A stretch of 64,000 nucleotides of DNA from Burkholderiales bacterium (GCA_022841915.1 JALHQN010000007.1:62001-126000); one strand, 5' to 3'. Positions 9,000 through 18,672 are shown, numbered from the stretch's first letter. The notes: generated by a model not told the origin, from the letters alone. Translations and numbers: made by a program.

Positions 9000-10800
9000 A
9001 CTCTTCTCCTTTCCCCCAGGCGAACAGCCGGCGCCGAGCATGGCGCCGATCTCGCCGCTGCGGCGCACGGCCTTGGTGGTCGACGACGATGAGACCGCGC
9101 GCTTCATGTTGAAGTCCCTGCTCTCGCGTATGGGCTACGCAGTGAGCGTGGCGGCGAACGGTCAGGAAGCTCTCTATCATTTCGAGGCTGTGCCGGCTGA
9201 CATCGTGTTCATGGACATGTACATGCCGCAGATGGATGGCTTGGAGGCGGCGCAGCGCATCAAGGCGTTGTCGGCGAAAGAGTTCGTGCCGATCATCTTC
9301 GTCAGCGGCGCCGCGGAGACGCAGGATCTTGTGCGCGCCATCGACGCCGGCGGTGACGAGTTCCTGGCCAAGCCGTACGACGAAAAGGTGCTCAAGGCCA
9401 AGATTCGCGCCTTGGAGCGAATCCGTGCACTGCACCGAAATTCGGCACGACTGCACGCACGGGCTCGAGCCGACTGGGAGGTCGCGCAGTCCTTGCTTGG
9501 CGAAGTGATCATGGGAGGCAATCCCAGCACGTCGGCGATCCAGGCCGACCTGACGCCCACGGATACGTTCAGTGCCGATGTCTTTCTCGCAGCCTACTGT
9601 CCCTCGGGCAATCTGAACCTGCTTTTCGGCGACTTCACCGGACACGGACTGGCGGCGGCGCTGGCGGCGCTTCCCACGGCGGAGATCTTCCGATCCATGA
9701 CTGCGAAAGGCTTCGCGCCGCAGCAGATCATCTTGGAGATCAACCGCAAGTTGAAGTCACAGCTGCCGACAGGACGATTCTTCGCGGCTACCTTCGTGCA
9801 GATCGGTCGAGCACTGGATCGTATCTGGGTGGCGAATTGCGGCATGCCGGACGTCCTGCTGTTCGGCGCCGATACGGTTCGCGAGCGAATCAGGTCGGGA
9901 TCTCTGCCGTTGGGAGTGCAAAGCGAACTCGACGTGAGCGGGTGCATGCGGGTGATCTCGACCTCGCCGGGTGATCGTTTGCTGCTGAGCAGCGACGGCG
10001 TGCACGAGGCGACGAACGCGCTCGGCGAGCAGTTCGGCGTAGCCCGCCTCGAAAGCGCGGCGCAGGCCGCGGGCCTCGGATTCTCGATGCATGGGGTGAA
10101 GAATGCCCTGGACGTCTTTCGTGGCGACGAGCCGATCTCGGACGATTCGAGCTTGGTCGAAGTGCAGCTTGTTCCCGAATTGTTCGTGGGACGAGCGGCG
10201 GCGTACGACGCCCGGGAGTCGACCGTTGTCCACGATACCAATGGACAGTGGCGGCTCGCCTTCGACCTGCATGCCGATGCATTGCGCGTGACGGATCCCG
10301 TGCCCATGCTGTTGTCTCAACTGCAGCAGGTGCCGGGCCTCGATCAGCATCGCTGCGTCCTCTACACGGTGCTGTCGGAGCTCTACTCGAATGCACTCGA
10401 GCACGGGGTGCTTGGCTTGAGCTCGCGGCTCAAGGATGAGCCCGAGGGTTTCGAGCATTACCTCGAGGCGCGGGAGCGCGAACTGGCGACTCTGGACAAG
10501 GGCTGGGTATCGATCAAGACCGTTTGTGCCCGTTGGCCCGCGGGCGGTCGACTGACGATCGAGATCGAAGACAGCGGCGATGGGTTCGACTGGCGGTCAC
10601 AACCGGTGGAGGTTTCCGAAGCGGCCCATGGCAGAGGTTTGCACCTGGTGCGCGGGCTATGTGAATCGCTGACCTTCGAAGGTCGGGGAAACAAGGCCTG
10701 CGCGGTCTACGCATGGGGTGATTTGGGGCAGGCTCCGGGGGGCTCGCGGGACGGTGACACCGGGCAGCCTAGCGGCGCGTCGCCGTGTCAGCATCGGTGA
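8986..10800 (+). CDS. response regulator with SpoIIE-type PP2C phosphatase and anti-sigma-like ATPase domain
   Basis: This 604-residue protein has three modules. Residues 25-145 are a receiver domain (LVVDDDE acidic pocket, phospho-acceptor D77 in FMDMYMPQMDG, K in LAKPYDEK). Residues ~180-400 are a PPM/SpoIIE serine phosphatase (FGDFTGHGLAAALAALP and SSDGVHEATN metal-binding motifs). Residues ~440-595 are a HATPase_c_2 domain like RsbW/SpoIIAB (SELYSNALEHGVLGL; IEDSGDGFDW). This architecture controls anti-sigma-factor-antagonist partner switching in other bacteria. No STAS antagonist lies beside it, so the target is elsewhere. It overlaps the hybrid kinase gene by 14 bp and is its likely partner. 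Its 3' end overlaps the convergent next gene by 32 bp. Confidence 0.9.
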   Translation: MWQAELFSFPPGEQPAPSMAPISPLRRTALVVDDDETARFMLKSLLSRMGYAVSVAANGQEALYHFEAVPADIVFMDMYMPQMDGLEAAQRIKALSAKEFVPIIFVSGAAETQDLVRAIDAGGDEFLAKPYDEKVLKAKIRALERIRALHRNSARLHARARADWEVAQSLLGEVIMGGNPSTSAIQADLTPTDTFSADVFLAAYCPSGNLNLLFGDFTGHGLAAALAALPTAEIFRSMTAKGFAPQQIILEINRKLKSQLPTGRFFAATFVQIGRALDRIWVANCGMPDVLLFGADTVRERIRSGSLPLGVQSELDVSGCMRVISTSPGDRLLLSSDGVHEATNALGEQFGVARLESAAQAAGLGFSMHGVKNALDVFRGDEPISDDSSLVEVQLVPELFVGRAAAYDARESTVVHDTNGQWRLAFDLHADALRVTDPVPMLLSQLQQVPGLDQHRCVLYTVLSELYSNALEHGVLGLSSRLKDEPEGFEHYLEARERELATLDKGWVSIKTVCARWPAGGRLTIEIEDSGDGFDWRSQPVEVSEAAHGRGLHLVRGLCESLTFEGRGNKACAVYAWGDLGQAPGGSRDGDTGQPSGASPCQHR

Positions 10801-11665
10801 GTATTTTGCCCGATTGCCCGTCTTCGCCAGGTGGGCGCATCTGCTGTTCTGCAAGTTCGCCGAGTTCGTCAGCAAGGCGAAACTTGCGTGTGACCTCGTG
10901 GGCGCGCGTAACGATCTGACGATCCGTGAGCCCTGTTTTCAGGGCCGATGCAAACAGCAGCTTGTTGCCCGAACCCAATACGTCGACGATGCGGATCTCC
11001 TGGAAGACATCGCGGTAGGTCATCACCATGGCGTCGTAGAGACGGTTGGCATCACGACCCCAGAGGTTGCCTACCACGATGCCGCGCGGCGTGAGGATGT
11101 TCTTTACCGCCGTCAGAAACTCTCGGGTCGTCAGGTGCGCAGGGACGCTGTCGGTGCCAAAGCCGTCCAGGAACACCAGATCGTAGCGCTCCTTGCTCTG
11201 CTCGACGAATTGACGTCCATCGGCCACATGGGCCTTCATCAGTTCGTCTTCACGGAAGCCGAAATGGCTCTTGGCGACTTCGACGACCACCGGATCGATG
11301 TCGACGGCGTCGATCTTCATATCCGGGTAGCTCTTGCGCAAGAACGAGGGAATGGTGCCGCCTCCGAGGCCGATGACCAGCGCCGACCTCGGGCGATCGA
11401 CGAACGCGAAAGCGAGGGGAATCACTCGCGCATAGGGCAGTTCGAGGTGTTCGGGATGGCCCAGCTTGACCACGCTCTGGCGGGCGCCATAGCGCTCGAA
11501 GCGCAGTATGCGCATGCCGTCCTGGTTCTCGCTGACGTAGACCGTGCTGTACGGTGAGGGCTTCTCGAAGATGACGCGTTCGGCAGCGCCAGCCTGGCAG
11601 GCCAGGGCGAGCAGGCACAAGACCATCAGTGAGGTCAGCCAGGTTCGGCTGGGCAGGGAGGGCAT
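10769..11665 (-). CDS. exported spermidine-synthase-fold methyltransferase-like protein
   Basis: The 298-residue product starts with a signal peptide (Arg, then LTSLMVLCLLALACQAGAA) followed by a spermidine/spermine synthase Rossmann fold: VIGLGGGTIPSFL binds the nucleoside ligand, AVDIDPVVVEVA follows, then LVFLDGFG where the enzyme's DAF/S..IP gate would be. True polyamine synthases are cytosolic; a secreted version without the N-terminal beta-barrel core is unusual and its activity is unknown. The start at 11665 was chosen because GAGGAA lies 9 bases upstream; an ATG at 11680 is also in frame. The gene converges on, and overlaps by 32 bp, the response-regulator gene. SAM is not expected in the periplasm, so a different substrate or a structural role should be considered. 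Confidence 0.8.
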   Translation of the reverse strand: MPSLPSRTWLTSLMVLCLLALACQAGAAERVIFEKPSPYSTVYVSENQDGMRILRFERYGARQSVVKLGHPEHLELPYARVIPLAFAFVDRPRSALVIGLGGGTIPSFLRKSYPDMKIDAVDIDPVVVEVAKSHFGFREDELMKAHVADGRQFVEQSKERYDLVFLDGFGTDSVPAHLTTREFLTAVKNILTPRGIVVGNLWGRDANRLYDAMVMTYRDVFQEIRIVDVLGSGNKLLFASALKTGLTDRQIVTRAHEVTRKFRLADELGELAEQQMRPPGEDGQSGKILTDADTATRR

Positions 11666-11799
11666 CGGCGGATTCCTCATCGTCGCAATGAATGAAAGCA
11701 GCCCCAAGGGGCGTGGTGGATTTCGGAGTGACCGCAGGGTGGATGCGGATTCGCCACGGTTACGTCAATCAGTCGTGGAACGGGCCGAAGGACGGCCGG

Positions 11800-12111
11800 T
11801 CAGCCAGCCGGGGCGAGAACGTGTATGACGCGGCCGGCGATCAGATCCTTCACCTTCGCTGCATAAGCGGCCATATGAGGCGCTGCGGCGTGCGCCTTGA
11901 GGGCTTCGGCATCCCGCCACTTCTCGATGACAAGGAAGGTATCCGGTCCAAACTTGGTCTGGAAACTGCCGAGACCTTCCGCATCGACGGCCGGGCCATA
12001 TTCGATGCAGCCGTCTTCAGCGCGAACCGCGGGAATATTTGCGCGAACCGCTTCCAGCATGGCTTCCCGCTGCCCGGGTTTGGCGGTGATGATGGCTAGG
12101 ACGTGAATCAT
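11800..12111 (-). CDS. ABM-domain quinol monooxygenase-like protein
   Basis: This 103-residue protein is a single antibiotic-biosynthesis-monooxygenase (ABM) ferredoxin-like domain of the YgiN type: MIHVLAIITAKPGQRE at the start, EDGCIEYGP near residue 34, and FLVIEKWRDAEALKAH ahead of the last helix. Family members form dimers and oxidise quinols or related aromatics without cofactor, or act in oxidative stress. GGGAGA precedes the ATG. No neighbour points to a substrate. Confidence 0.85.
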   Translation of the reverse strand: MIHVLAIITAKPGQREAMLEAVRANIPAVRAEDGCIEYGPAVDAEGLGSFQTKFGPDTFLVIEKWRDAEALKAHAAAPHMAAYAAKVKDLIAGRVIHVLAPAG

Positions 12112-12494
12112 GGCATCTCCCTGAAGTCGGCCGTTTGCGGACCTGTGACACGCAGAATCGGGCGCGTGGGCTCCGGATCAATGCGGCCGCTACCACGAAC
12201 CAAATGGAGCCGCCGACGCACGAGTTTAGCGAAGTCCGTGAACTATGTCCGCTCACGCTGCCGGAAATCCTAAAGGGTGTCGAAGGACTGCCGTCATGAC
12301 GTGCTCGGGACCAGAGTCGGTTGCAGGCGATTTGCCAAATCGCGCCGGCTCGATCATGACAGCCAGAAGTGAGAGGACGCGGGTGGTGGACAGGTTATCG
12401 ACGAACATCGTGATGGCAGCTCGAGTGCAGCGAGGCTCGGTGCTGTTCGCGGATCGCCGCGCGCCTTCTCAGAGTCCAACATCGAACCGTTGAT
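12112..12494. other. intergenic, 383 bp, no gene seen
   Basis: The gap lies between the divergently oriented monooxygenase and DUF1631 genes and must hold both promoters. A plus-strand frame at 12245-12493 has no family resemblance or ribosome binding site and was not called. No convincing palindrome or -10/-35 pair was found. Confidence 0.6.
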
Positions 12495-15062
12495 ATGCCA
12501 CCCCAGCATTCAGATATCTTCGCCAGCGCATCCGTTCATGAGCCATCGGTGTCGAATCCGTTCGGCCCGATTCTGGAGAAAAGCCGCAATCTGATGTGCG
12601 AGCGCCTCGAGGATGCGATCGCCGACATGCTCGATGGCGCCAAGGATGTGCTGACCAGCTTGATCGTGGAGACCGTGAACCGGGACGAGCGTTGCCTCTA
12701 CGAGGAAGCGCGCGAAGTCGCGACGAAGCAGCGGGAAACCTTGGAAGAGCACTTCAGAAAGCACTATGTCGCCGACTTCCAGCGGCGCAGCGAGCAAGCC
12801 ATGCGGATCGGCCAGCCGCGCAAGGGCGCGGATTATTCCTTGCAGGAGCTGGAGCTCGTGGCCGAGGAAGATCTGGAGGAGACGCTGCGTTTCAATGATA
12901 TGGCCGGCAAGCTGCGCGCCTATTGCGACGACGAGCTGACGGCGCTCGATCAGCGGGTAGGCGTGCTGCTCGGCGATGCGAACCTGCAGACGAAGGACAA
13001 TCCGTTCAGTCCGCACGCCATTTGCGATGCGTTCAAGCTCGCATGTCGTCATCTCGACGCCGACCTCAAGGTGCGCAAGGTCTTGCTCAAGCTGTTCGAC
13101 GATCACGTGCTCGATGACATTCGGTCCGTCTACAAGGCGGTGAACGCGTTGCTGGTGCGAAACTCCATCCTGCCGCAGATTCGCTACAGCATTGCGCGCG
13201 CACCCGAGGGCGGCGAAGCCACGCCGCATGCGGTCGCGCCGGGGCATGCGGTCGGCCAGATGCCCTTCGGTTCGCCCACTGCCCAAATCGCCGCCGGCGC
13301 TGCTCAAGACCTGTTCTCGGTCTTGCAGCATTTGGTGGCTAGCAATGTGGTGAACGTCAGTCAGGCAAGGACGGGAGCGAGCACTTCCGGTGCCTCGGGC
13401 GGGGGTGGCGGCATTGTGGGTCAGGGGACGGCGCTCGGATCCGGGGGGCAGGTTCTCGACGTTTCGATTCCCCTACTGCCGGGGACTTGCGATGCACAGG
13501 ACGGCGATATCGCGGTCGGCGGCGAGGCGCCCAGTCCGGTCGGGCCGAGCGTTCTGCAGGGCGCGGAGTTGTTGAGCGCATTGACGCGAATTCAACGCGG
13601 TGACTTGGCCGGCATCGAAGGCGGAAGCTTCGCGACGGTTTCCCCGCAGGCGCAGGCCGATGGGGCCGCGGGGGTGCTGGTGTCGGCCAATGTCTTGCGC
13701 GACCTGAAGGCGAGCAGCGTCGGGACGGGCATGGGGCAGATGGACGCCATGACACTGGACATCGTGGCGATGCTGTTCGATGTGCTGTTCGATGACCCCA
13801 AGGTGCCTACCGGCGTGAAGGGGTTGATCGGCCGGCTGCAGATTCCCGTGCTCAAGGTGGCGATCGCAGACAAATCCTTCTTCTCGACCAAAGCGCACCC
13901 GGCCAGACAGTTCCTGGATGCCGTAGGCGACATCGCGCTTCGTCTCCCCGCCGACTTCGGTGACGCGAACCCGCTCTTCTCGAAAATGGAGGCGATCATC
14001 CAGGAACTGGTGGACGGCTTCCACGACAGTCAGGAGATCTTCACCACGGTGCGCCAGCATCTGATCGACCTCATGGCCGAGGAAGATAAGCGCATCGAGG
14101 CGCTGACCGAGGTGGAAACGAAACGCGTCGAGCAGCTAGAGAGCTTGAGCTTTTCTCGCAGCGTCGCGCAGATGGAGATTCAAGCCAGAGTCCAGGCCCG
14201 GGATGTGCCTGCTCCCGTGAACGAGTTCCTCGGGCAGCAATGGATCAAGCTGCTGCTTCTGCTGCATGTACAGGAGGGCATCGAGAGCGAGCCATGGAAG
14301 GATGCGCTCGATACCGTCGACGAACTGCTCTGGAGCATCGAGCCCAAGCTCAACCTCGAAGAGCGCCGCAAGCTTGCCGCCACGGTGCCCAAGCTGGTCA
14401 AGCGTCTGACTGCCGGACTCAAGCAGGCAGGCATCGACGACGATGTGCGCGTTCAGTTTTTCTCCGAGCTGATGAACTACCACACCCAGGCGATTTCGGC
14501 GGCGGCACCGAACGGGCTGCAGACCAGCGCGGTATCCGTCTCGAATGAGCGCGCGGTCGCCAGTGCGAGTGCGGTACCGACCGGCCAGGCCGCGGTTGGC
14601 GACGTCGGTGCAGCCAACGCGCCGACGCTCGATTTCACCGCTCCGCTCACCGTCCAGAATCCGTTTGGTGGCGGTGAGGTCAAGGTGGACAGCCTGGATC
14701 TCGATTTCACGTCCGAAGCTGCTGTCGGTGCGCGCGCCAGGCGAGAGGCGAGCGTCCGGCGGGCGCTGGAGAATCTCGAAATGGGCCAGTGGGTGGAATT
14801 CCGAGACCCCGATGACGAGTCCATCCGTCGTGCCGGACGGCTGATTTTCGTCAGTCCCCGCAAGACGCGCTATTTGTTCGCCACCGATCGCGCGGGCAAG
14901 GAGATCATCCAGTGCTCGCGTGCCGAGATCACGCGTCGGCTGCGGGTGGGCGAAGCCGTCAAGCTGGACGATCCGCCGGAAGAGCCGCTGTTCGATCGCA
15001 TCATGAGCGGACTGCTGAGCAAGCTGCGTCTGCCCACCCGCGCGATGTTGGTGAGCCAGTAA
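12495..15062 (+). CDS. DUF1631 family protein
   Basis: This large cytosolic protein (855 residues) matches DUF1631, a family sometimes annotated as thymidine phosphorylase without evidence. The N-terminal third is helical and charged, with many Arg/Glu heptads. A Gly/Ser/Ala-rich low-complexity linker follows (about residues 285-330). The C-terminal ~120 residues are the most conserved: GQWVEFRD, then RLIFVSPRKTRYLFATDRAG and a final SGLLSKLRLP. That end resembles a PilZ-like beta barrel and may bind a nucleotide, but this is inference. It stands alone, divergent from the monooxygenase gene. Function unknown. Confidence 0.85.
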   Translation: MPPQHSDIFASASVHEPSVSNPFGPILEKSRNLMCERLEDAIADMLDGAKDVLTSLIVETVNRDERCLYEEAREVATKQRETLEEHFRKHYVADFQRRSEQAMRIGQPRKGADYSLQELELVAEEDLEETLRFNDMAGKLRAYCDDELTALDQRVGVLLGDANLQTKDNPFSPHAICDAFKLACRHLDADLKVRKVLLKLFDDHVLDDIRSVYKAVNALLVRNSILPQIRYSIARAPEGGEATPHAVAPGHAVGQMPFGSPTAQIAAGAAQDLFSVLQHLVASNVVNVSQARTGASTSGASGGGGGIVGQGTALGSGGQVLDVSIPLLPGTCDAQDGDIAVGGEAPSPVGPSVLQGAELLSALTRIQRGDLAGIEGGSFATVSPQAQADGAAGVLVSANVLRDLKASSVGTGMGQMDAMTLDIVAMLFDVLFDDPKVPTGVKGLIGRLQIPVLKVAIADKSFFSTKAHPARQFLDAVGDIALRLPADFGDANPLFSKMEAIIQELVDGFHDSQEIFTTVRQHLIDLMAEEDKRIEALTEVETKRVEQLESLSFSRSVAQMEIQARVQARDVPAPVNEFLGQQWIKLLLLLHVQEGIESEPWKDALDTVDELLWSIEPKLNLEERRKLAATVPKLVKRLTAGLKQAGIDDDVRVQFFSELMNYHTQAISAAAPNGLQTSAVSVSNERAVASASAVPTGQAAVGDVGAANAPTLDFTAPLTVQNPFGGGEVKVDSLDLDFTSEAAVGARARREASVRRALENLEMGQWVEFRDPDDESIRRAGRLIFVSPRKTRYLFATDRAGKEIIQCSRAEITRRLRVGEAVKLDDPPEEPLFDRIMSGLLSKLRLPTRAMLVSQ

Positions 15063-15182
15063 ATCTGGTGGCGCACCTTCGAGGGCATCTGCGGCGACGC
15101 CTCATGTTGCCGTCGGCACGCGGCTCGCCTGGAAGTCGATCCGAGGCCAACCGATCGCCTGAACGCGAGCCGGCGCAGGAAT

Positions 15183-16163
15183 CTACTGCGCTTTGATCCC
15201 GGCCTCCTTGATGACGCCGGCCCACATCGCGGTTTCGGCCTTCATGCGGGCAGCCATCTGAGCGCCGTTGCCTGTCTCGATCTCCAGGCCCTGGCTTGCC
15301 ATGGCTTTCTGCACGTCGGCGTGCTCGAGGGCTTTGAGAGCTTCATTGTGAATGCGATCGACGACATATGACGGCGTGCGCGCGGGAACGAGCAAGCCGT
15401 ACCATGTGCTGACATCGAATCCTGGGTAGCCCGACTCGGCAATCGTGGGCAGCTCGGGTGCCGTCTTCGATCGCTTCGCGCCGGTCGTTGCCAATGCGCG
15501 CAGCCTGCCGCTCTTGATGTGAGGCAGCGACGAGGCAACGCTCGCGAACAGCAGTTGCGTCTCGCCGGCGAGCACGGATGCAGCGGCCGGTCCACCGCCC
15601 TTGTAGGGAACGTGCGTCATCTGGATGCCGGCGCGCTTCTTGAACAGTTCAGCGGCGAGATGCAAGGGGGTGCCGGTGCCGCCCGAGGCATAGTTGAGCG
15701 CTCCCGACTTCTGCTTGGCGACGTTGACGAGTTCGGCTACGGTCTTCGCGGCGACGCTGGGGTGGACGACCAGGATGTACTGCGCGCCGGCCAGCATGAC
15801 GACGGACTGAAGATCCTTTTCGATGCTGAATGGCAGCTTGTAGAGCGTCGGATTGACGGTGATGACGGTGCTCAGGGCGATGAAGACGGTGTGGCCATCA
15901 GGTTCGGCCCGGGCCACGGTTTCGGACGCCAGGTTGCCGCCTGCGCCGCCACGATTGTCGACCACCCAGGTTTGGCCCATCGACTCGCTGAGCTTGCTCG
16001 AGATGATGCGGGCCAGGGTGTCCGAGCCTCCGCCCGCCGCGAAGGGCACGAGCAGACGGATGGGTCGGGTGGGATATGGGGAATCCGCCGCATCGCTTTG
16101 GGTCGCGCCGACGAGAACGAGGGCGCCGCAGGCCATCGCGAGCAGATGTGAGGGTATGCGCAT
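15183..16163 (-). CDS. tripartite tricarboxylate transporter substrate-binding protein (Bug/TctC)
   Basis: This 326-residue periplasmic binding protein has a signal peptide (MRIPSHLLAMACGALVLVGA) and the Bug signature: YPTRPIRLLVPFAAGGGSDTLAR at the mature N-terminus, VVDNRGGAGGN near residue 70 and the VPYKGGGPA carboxylate-binding loop. Such proteins bind citrate, other carboxylates, amino acids or amides; here no TctA/TctB membrane partner is adjacent, which is common because betaproteobacteria carry many orphan copies. The start at 16163 has GGAGGA 8 bases upstream; the longer frame to 16265 lacks one. The hydroxyacid dehydrogenase upstream on the same strand may be co-transcribed. Confidence 0.92.
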   Translation of the reverse strand: MRIPSHLLAMACGALVLVGATQSDAADSPYPTRPIRLLVPFAAGGGSDTLARIISSKLSESMGQTWVVDNRGGAGGNLASETVARAEPDGHTVFIALSTVITVNPTLYKLPFSIEKDLQSVVMLAGAQYILVVHPSVAAKTVAELVNVAKQKSGALNYASGGTGTPLHLAAELFKKRAGIQMTHVPYKGGGPAAASVLAGETQLLFASVASSLPHIKSGRLRALATTGAKRSKTAPELPTIAESGYPGFDVSTWYGLLVPARTPSYVVDRIHNEALKALEHADVQKAMASQGLEIETGNGAQMAARMKAETAMWAGVIKEAGIKAQ

Positions 16164-16261
16164 GACGATTTCCTCCATGGTGGGGCCGTGTGCGGGAAGG
16201 CACTCGACCGTGCGTCGTGTTCCGAGGCGGCGGCGAGTTCCGGAGTTTCGCAAAGAGGACA

Positions 16262-17215
16262 TCAATAGCCCAGCGCGCGGTCGACGATCGCGGTCAGGGG
16301 TTGTCCGGCGAGAAAGCGCCTCGCATTCTCGACGAAGATCTCGGCCACCGCCAGATTGCGCTCGGGATGGCCGCCTCCGATATGAGGCAGCACAAGAATC
16401 CCCGGGGTCGTCCAGAAGGGGTGCGTACCGGGCAGCGGTTCCTGGCGAAACACGTCCAGTATCGCGCCGGCGATGGTCCCGGACTTGACGGCGGCAATGA
16501 GATCGTCATCGACGATGAGCGCGCCGCGACCGAAATTGATGAGCCACGCGCTCGGCTTCATCATGGCGAGCCGCTGGGCGTTCATGAGGTTCTGCGTCTC
16601 CCGCGTGGAGGGAATCAGGAGAACGACGAAATCCGATGCGCGCAGCACCTCGTCGGTGGCGTCCGGGCCGTACACGTGATCGACGTGCGGCAGCGGCTCG
16701 GGATTGCGCTTGGTGCCGATGACGCGCATCTCCAGCGCGTGCGCCTTGCAGGCGACTTCCTGGCCGATGGCGCCCAGGCCCAGAATGCCGAGCGTCTTGC
16801 CCGCGAGCGGTATCGACATGCGCTTGTTCCAGCGGCTTTCGCGCTGATCCAAGGCGATGGCCGCGTACGGTTTGGTGATATGGAACAACGCGCCCAGAAT
16901 GTTTTCCGGCATGGGAATTCGGTGCGAGCCGCGTGCGCAGCAGAGCGTCACTTCCGGGCGAAGGCCGGGGCTCGCCAACCAGGGATCCACTCCTGCATTC
17001 ATGGCCTGGATCCAGCGCAGGCGCGGCATGCGTTGGAGCAGATCGCCAGGCCGATACCCTAGCAGCACCTCACCGCGTGCAGCGATATCGTCCGGGACGG
17101 TTTCCTCGAGGTTCCTGCCGTGGATCTCGAAATCATCGGCAAGGCCGGCCTTCTGCAATTGCTGCTCGTAGACCTTCCAGTCCTTCATCCAGATGACGCA
17201 TACGGGCTTGCTCAT
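16262..17215 (-). CDS. D-2-hydroxyacid dehydrogenase, NAD(P)-binding
   Basis: The 317-residue enzyme belongs to the D-isomer 2-hydroxyacid dehydrogenases (glyoxylate/hydroxypyruvate reductase branch). The dinucleotide-binding loop LGILGLGAIGQEVA sits near residue 145, the catalytic Arg is in INFGRGALIVDDDL, and the His is in LPHIGGGHPERN. The true start, ATG at 17215, follows GAGG; the frame is open far upstream in GC-rich antisense of the next gene, but that part is not coding. It lies between a TctC-type binding protein and an amidohydrolase, all minus strand, suggesting use of an organic acid. Substrate unknown. Confidence 0.9.
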   Translation of the reverse strand: MSKPVCVIWMKDWKVYEQQLQKAGLADDFEIHGRNLEETVPDDIAARGEVLLGYRPGDLLQRMPRLRWIQAMNAGVDPWLASPGLRPEVTLCCARGSHRIPMPENILGALFHITKPYAAIALDQRESRWNKRMSIPLAGKTLGILGLGAIGQEVACKAHALEMRVIGTKRNPEPLPHVDHVYGPDATDEVLRASDFVVLLIPSTRETQNLMNAQRLAMMKPSAWLINFGRGALIVDDDLIAAVKSGTIAGAILDVFRQEPLPGTHPFWTTPGILVLPHIGGGHPERNLAVAEIFVENARRFLAGQPLTAIVDRALGY

Positions 17216-17421
17216 GATCTGCCTCGGAAAAGAATGAGAGTGCGAAGCTGCGATCCTAGCAAAGTACGGCTGGGGGACTCGCTGCGTGTGCGCTCGATGA
17301 TGCCGTGGGGTGCGGGCGAGCCGTCGAGTACAGCGGCATGCCATGCCTTGGGGATCGCGTCTTCCCGATACGGCGCCCGCTGCACCGAGGGAACCGCGAG
17401 AACGACCCTCGGAGGCTTGTC

Positions 17422-18474
17422 TCAGGGAAGGCCAAGCCGATACGCCTGGGCTGCGGTGCGATAGAAGAGGGCGTGCTTCTCGTGCTGCGTGTAGCGCATT
17501 GCGAAGCGCTTGAACACGTTCCAGATGACCGGATAGCTCACCGAATCGCGGTCGGGCGGAAAGTTGCTTTCGAACATGCAGCGGTTCGGGCCGAACGCGT
17601 CGATGCAATGAGCGAAGTATGGCCCCCATGCCGCGGCCAACGCCTCCGACGAAGCTGGCTTTGCCAATTGATCGAAGCCGAGGGCCAGGTAGGACATGCC
17701 TAGTCCGCCGAGCTTGACGACGACGTTCGGGCACTTGGCCAGTTCGCTCATCGAAGCGCGCCACTGCGCGATCGTCTCGTCTTTGCGCGAGGCGTAGGTC
17801 CGGGTGTGGGCCAACAAGCCACCGATGTGGTTGAGCACGATGGTGGTTTCGGGGAAGGTACGAGCGAGATCTGCCAGCTCGGGGATCTGCGTGTGGTAGA
17901 TCATCGCATCGAAGCTCAGCTTGCGAGGCGCGAGCTGGGCGAAACCGGCCCGAAAATCGGCATCCTGCATGAGCCCGGGCGGCACGATATACCGTCCGGT
18001 GTTGAGATCCTCGTCGGCATCCCATTTGGTGGTGAGCCGTATGCCTCGAAACCGGGAACTGGCCGCGATCTGCGCGTCGAGGATCTGCGCCACCTCGGCG
18101 CCGACGGTGAGATCGGCGGTGCCAACGATGCCTGCAGCCACGAGTGTGTTGCCGTAATGGCCGCTTGCCGCCATCGCCGCGATGCCGTTGGCGAATTCCA
18201 CTTCCCCGATCGGTGCCATCAACGCGGGCGCCGCCTTGCGGTAGAACTGTCCGCATTCGACGAACACGGAGGCTTCGATGTTGTGTCCCGACCGGGCATC
18301 GGCCAGAAAATCGTCGATGAAGTAGCGATCGTCGGGGCGTGCCCACAGATGGTGGTGCGCGTCGACGATCGGCATCTGCGGGTCGATGATGTCCTCAACA
18401 TGCAGGGCGCGCCATTGGCTGCGGCGTTCGCGCTCCTCTGCGCCGCCGTGGGCGAAACGGCTGGTGGGCTTCAT
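17422..18474 (-). CDS. amidohydrolase 2 family metal-dependent hydrolase
   Basis: This ~350-residue TIM-barrel hydrolase of the amidohydrolase-related family has the first metal pair in IVDAHHHLW, a conserved His in VLNHIGGL and the closing block FGPNRCMFESNFPPD. Members cleave lactones or decarboxylate aromatic and dicarboxylic acids; this branch resembles 2-pyrone-4,6-dicarboxylate lactonase-like proteins. The start is uncertain: ATGs at 18474 and 18510 both lack a good ribosome binding site, and the conserved region begins shortly after the former. It is followed on the same strand by the hydroxyacid dehydrogenase and the TctC protein, so the three may form one carboxylate-use unit. Confidence 0.85.
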   Translation of the reverse strand: MKPTSRFAHGGAEERERRSQWRALHVEDIIDPQMPIVDAHHHLWARPDDRYFIDDFLADARSGHNIEASVFVECGQFYRKAAPALMAPIGEVEFANGIAAMAASGHYGNTLVAAGIVGTADLTVGAEVAQILDAQIAASSRFRGIRLTTKWDADEDLNTGRYIVPPGLMQDADFRAGFAQLAPRKLSFDAMIYHTQIPELADLARTFPETTIVLNHIGGLLAHTRTYASRKDETIAQWRASMSELAKCPNVVVKLGGLGMSYLALGFDQLAKPASSEALAAAWGPYFAHCIDAFGPNRCMFESNFPPDRDSVSYPVIWNVFKRFAMRYTQHEKHALFYRTAAQAYRLGLP

Positions 18475-18672
18475 CTGGTCCGGTTTGCGCGTGAGCAGTT
18501 TCGTCGGCATGGGCAGGTTCGATCCGAGTCGGGAGGGGAGCGGGCGTACGAGGCGAGCGGAGGAAGCAGTCTGACCCCGACACATCAACGTCGACACATG
18601 GCGCAAGGCAACCGCGGCTCGCCCTCGCGACGAGCGCAAGGGGGGCGCAGTTACCCGGTCCGGCTGCAGTCG

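Noticed and set aside
17216-18346. N-terminal extension of the hydroxyacid dehydrogenase frame to 18346
   Set aside because: The first ~377 residues are antisense-frame sequence of the neighbouring amidohydrolase gene; conservation and a GAGG site both place the start at 17215.
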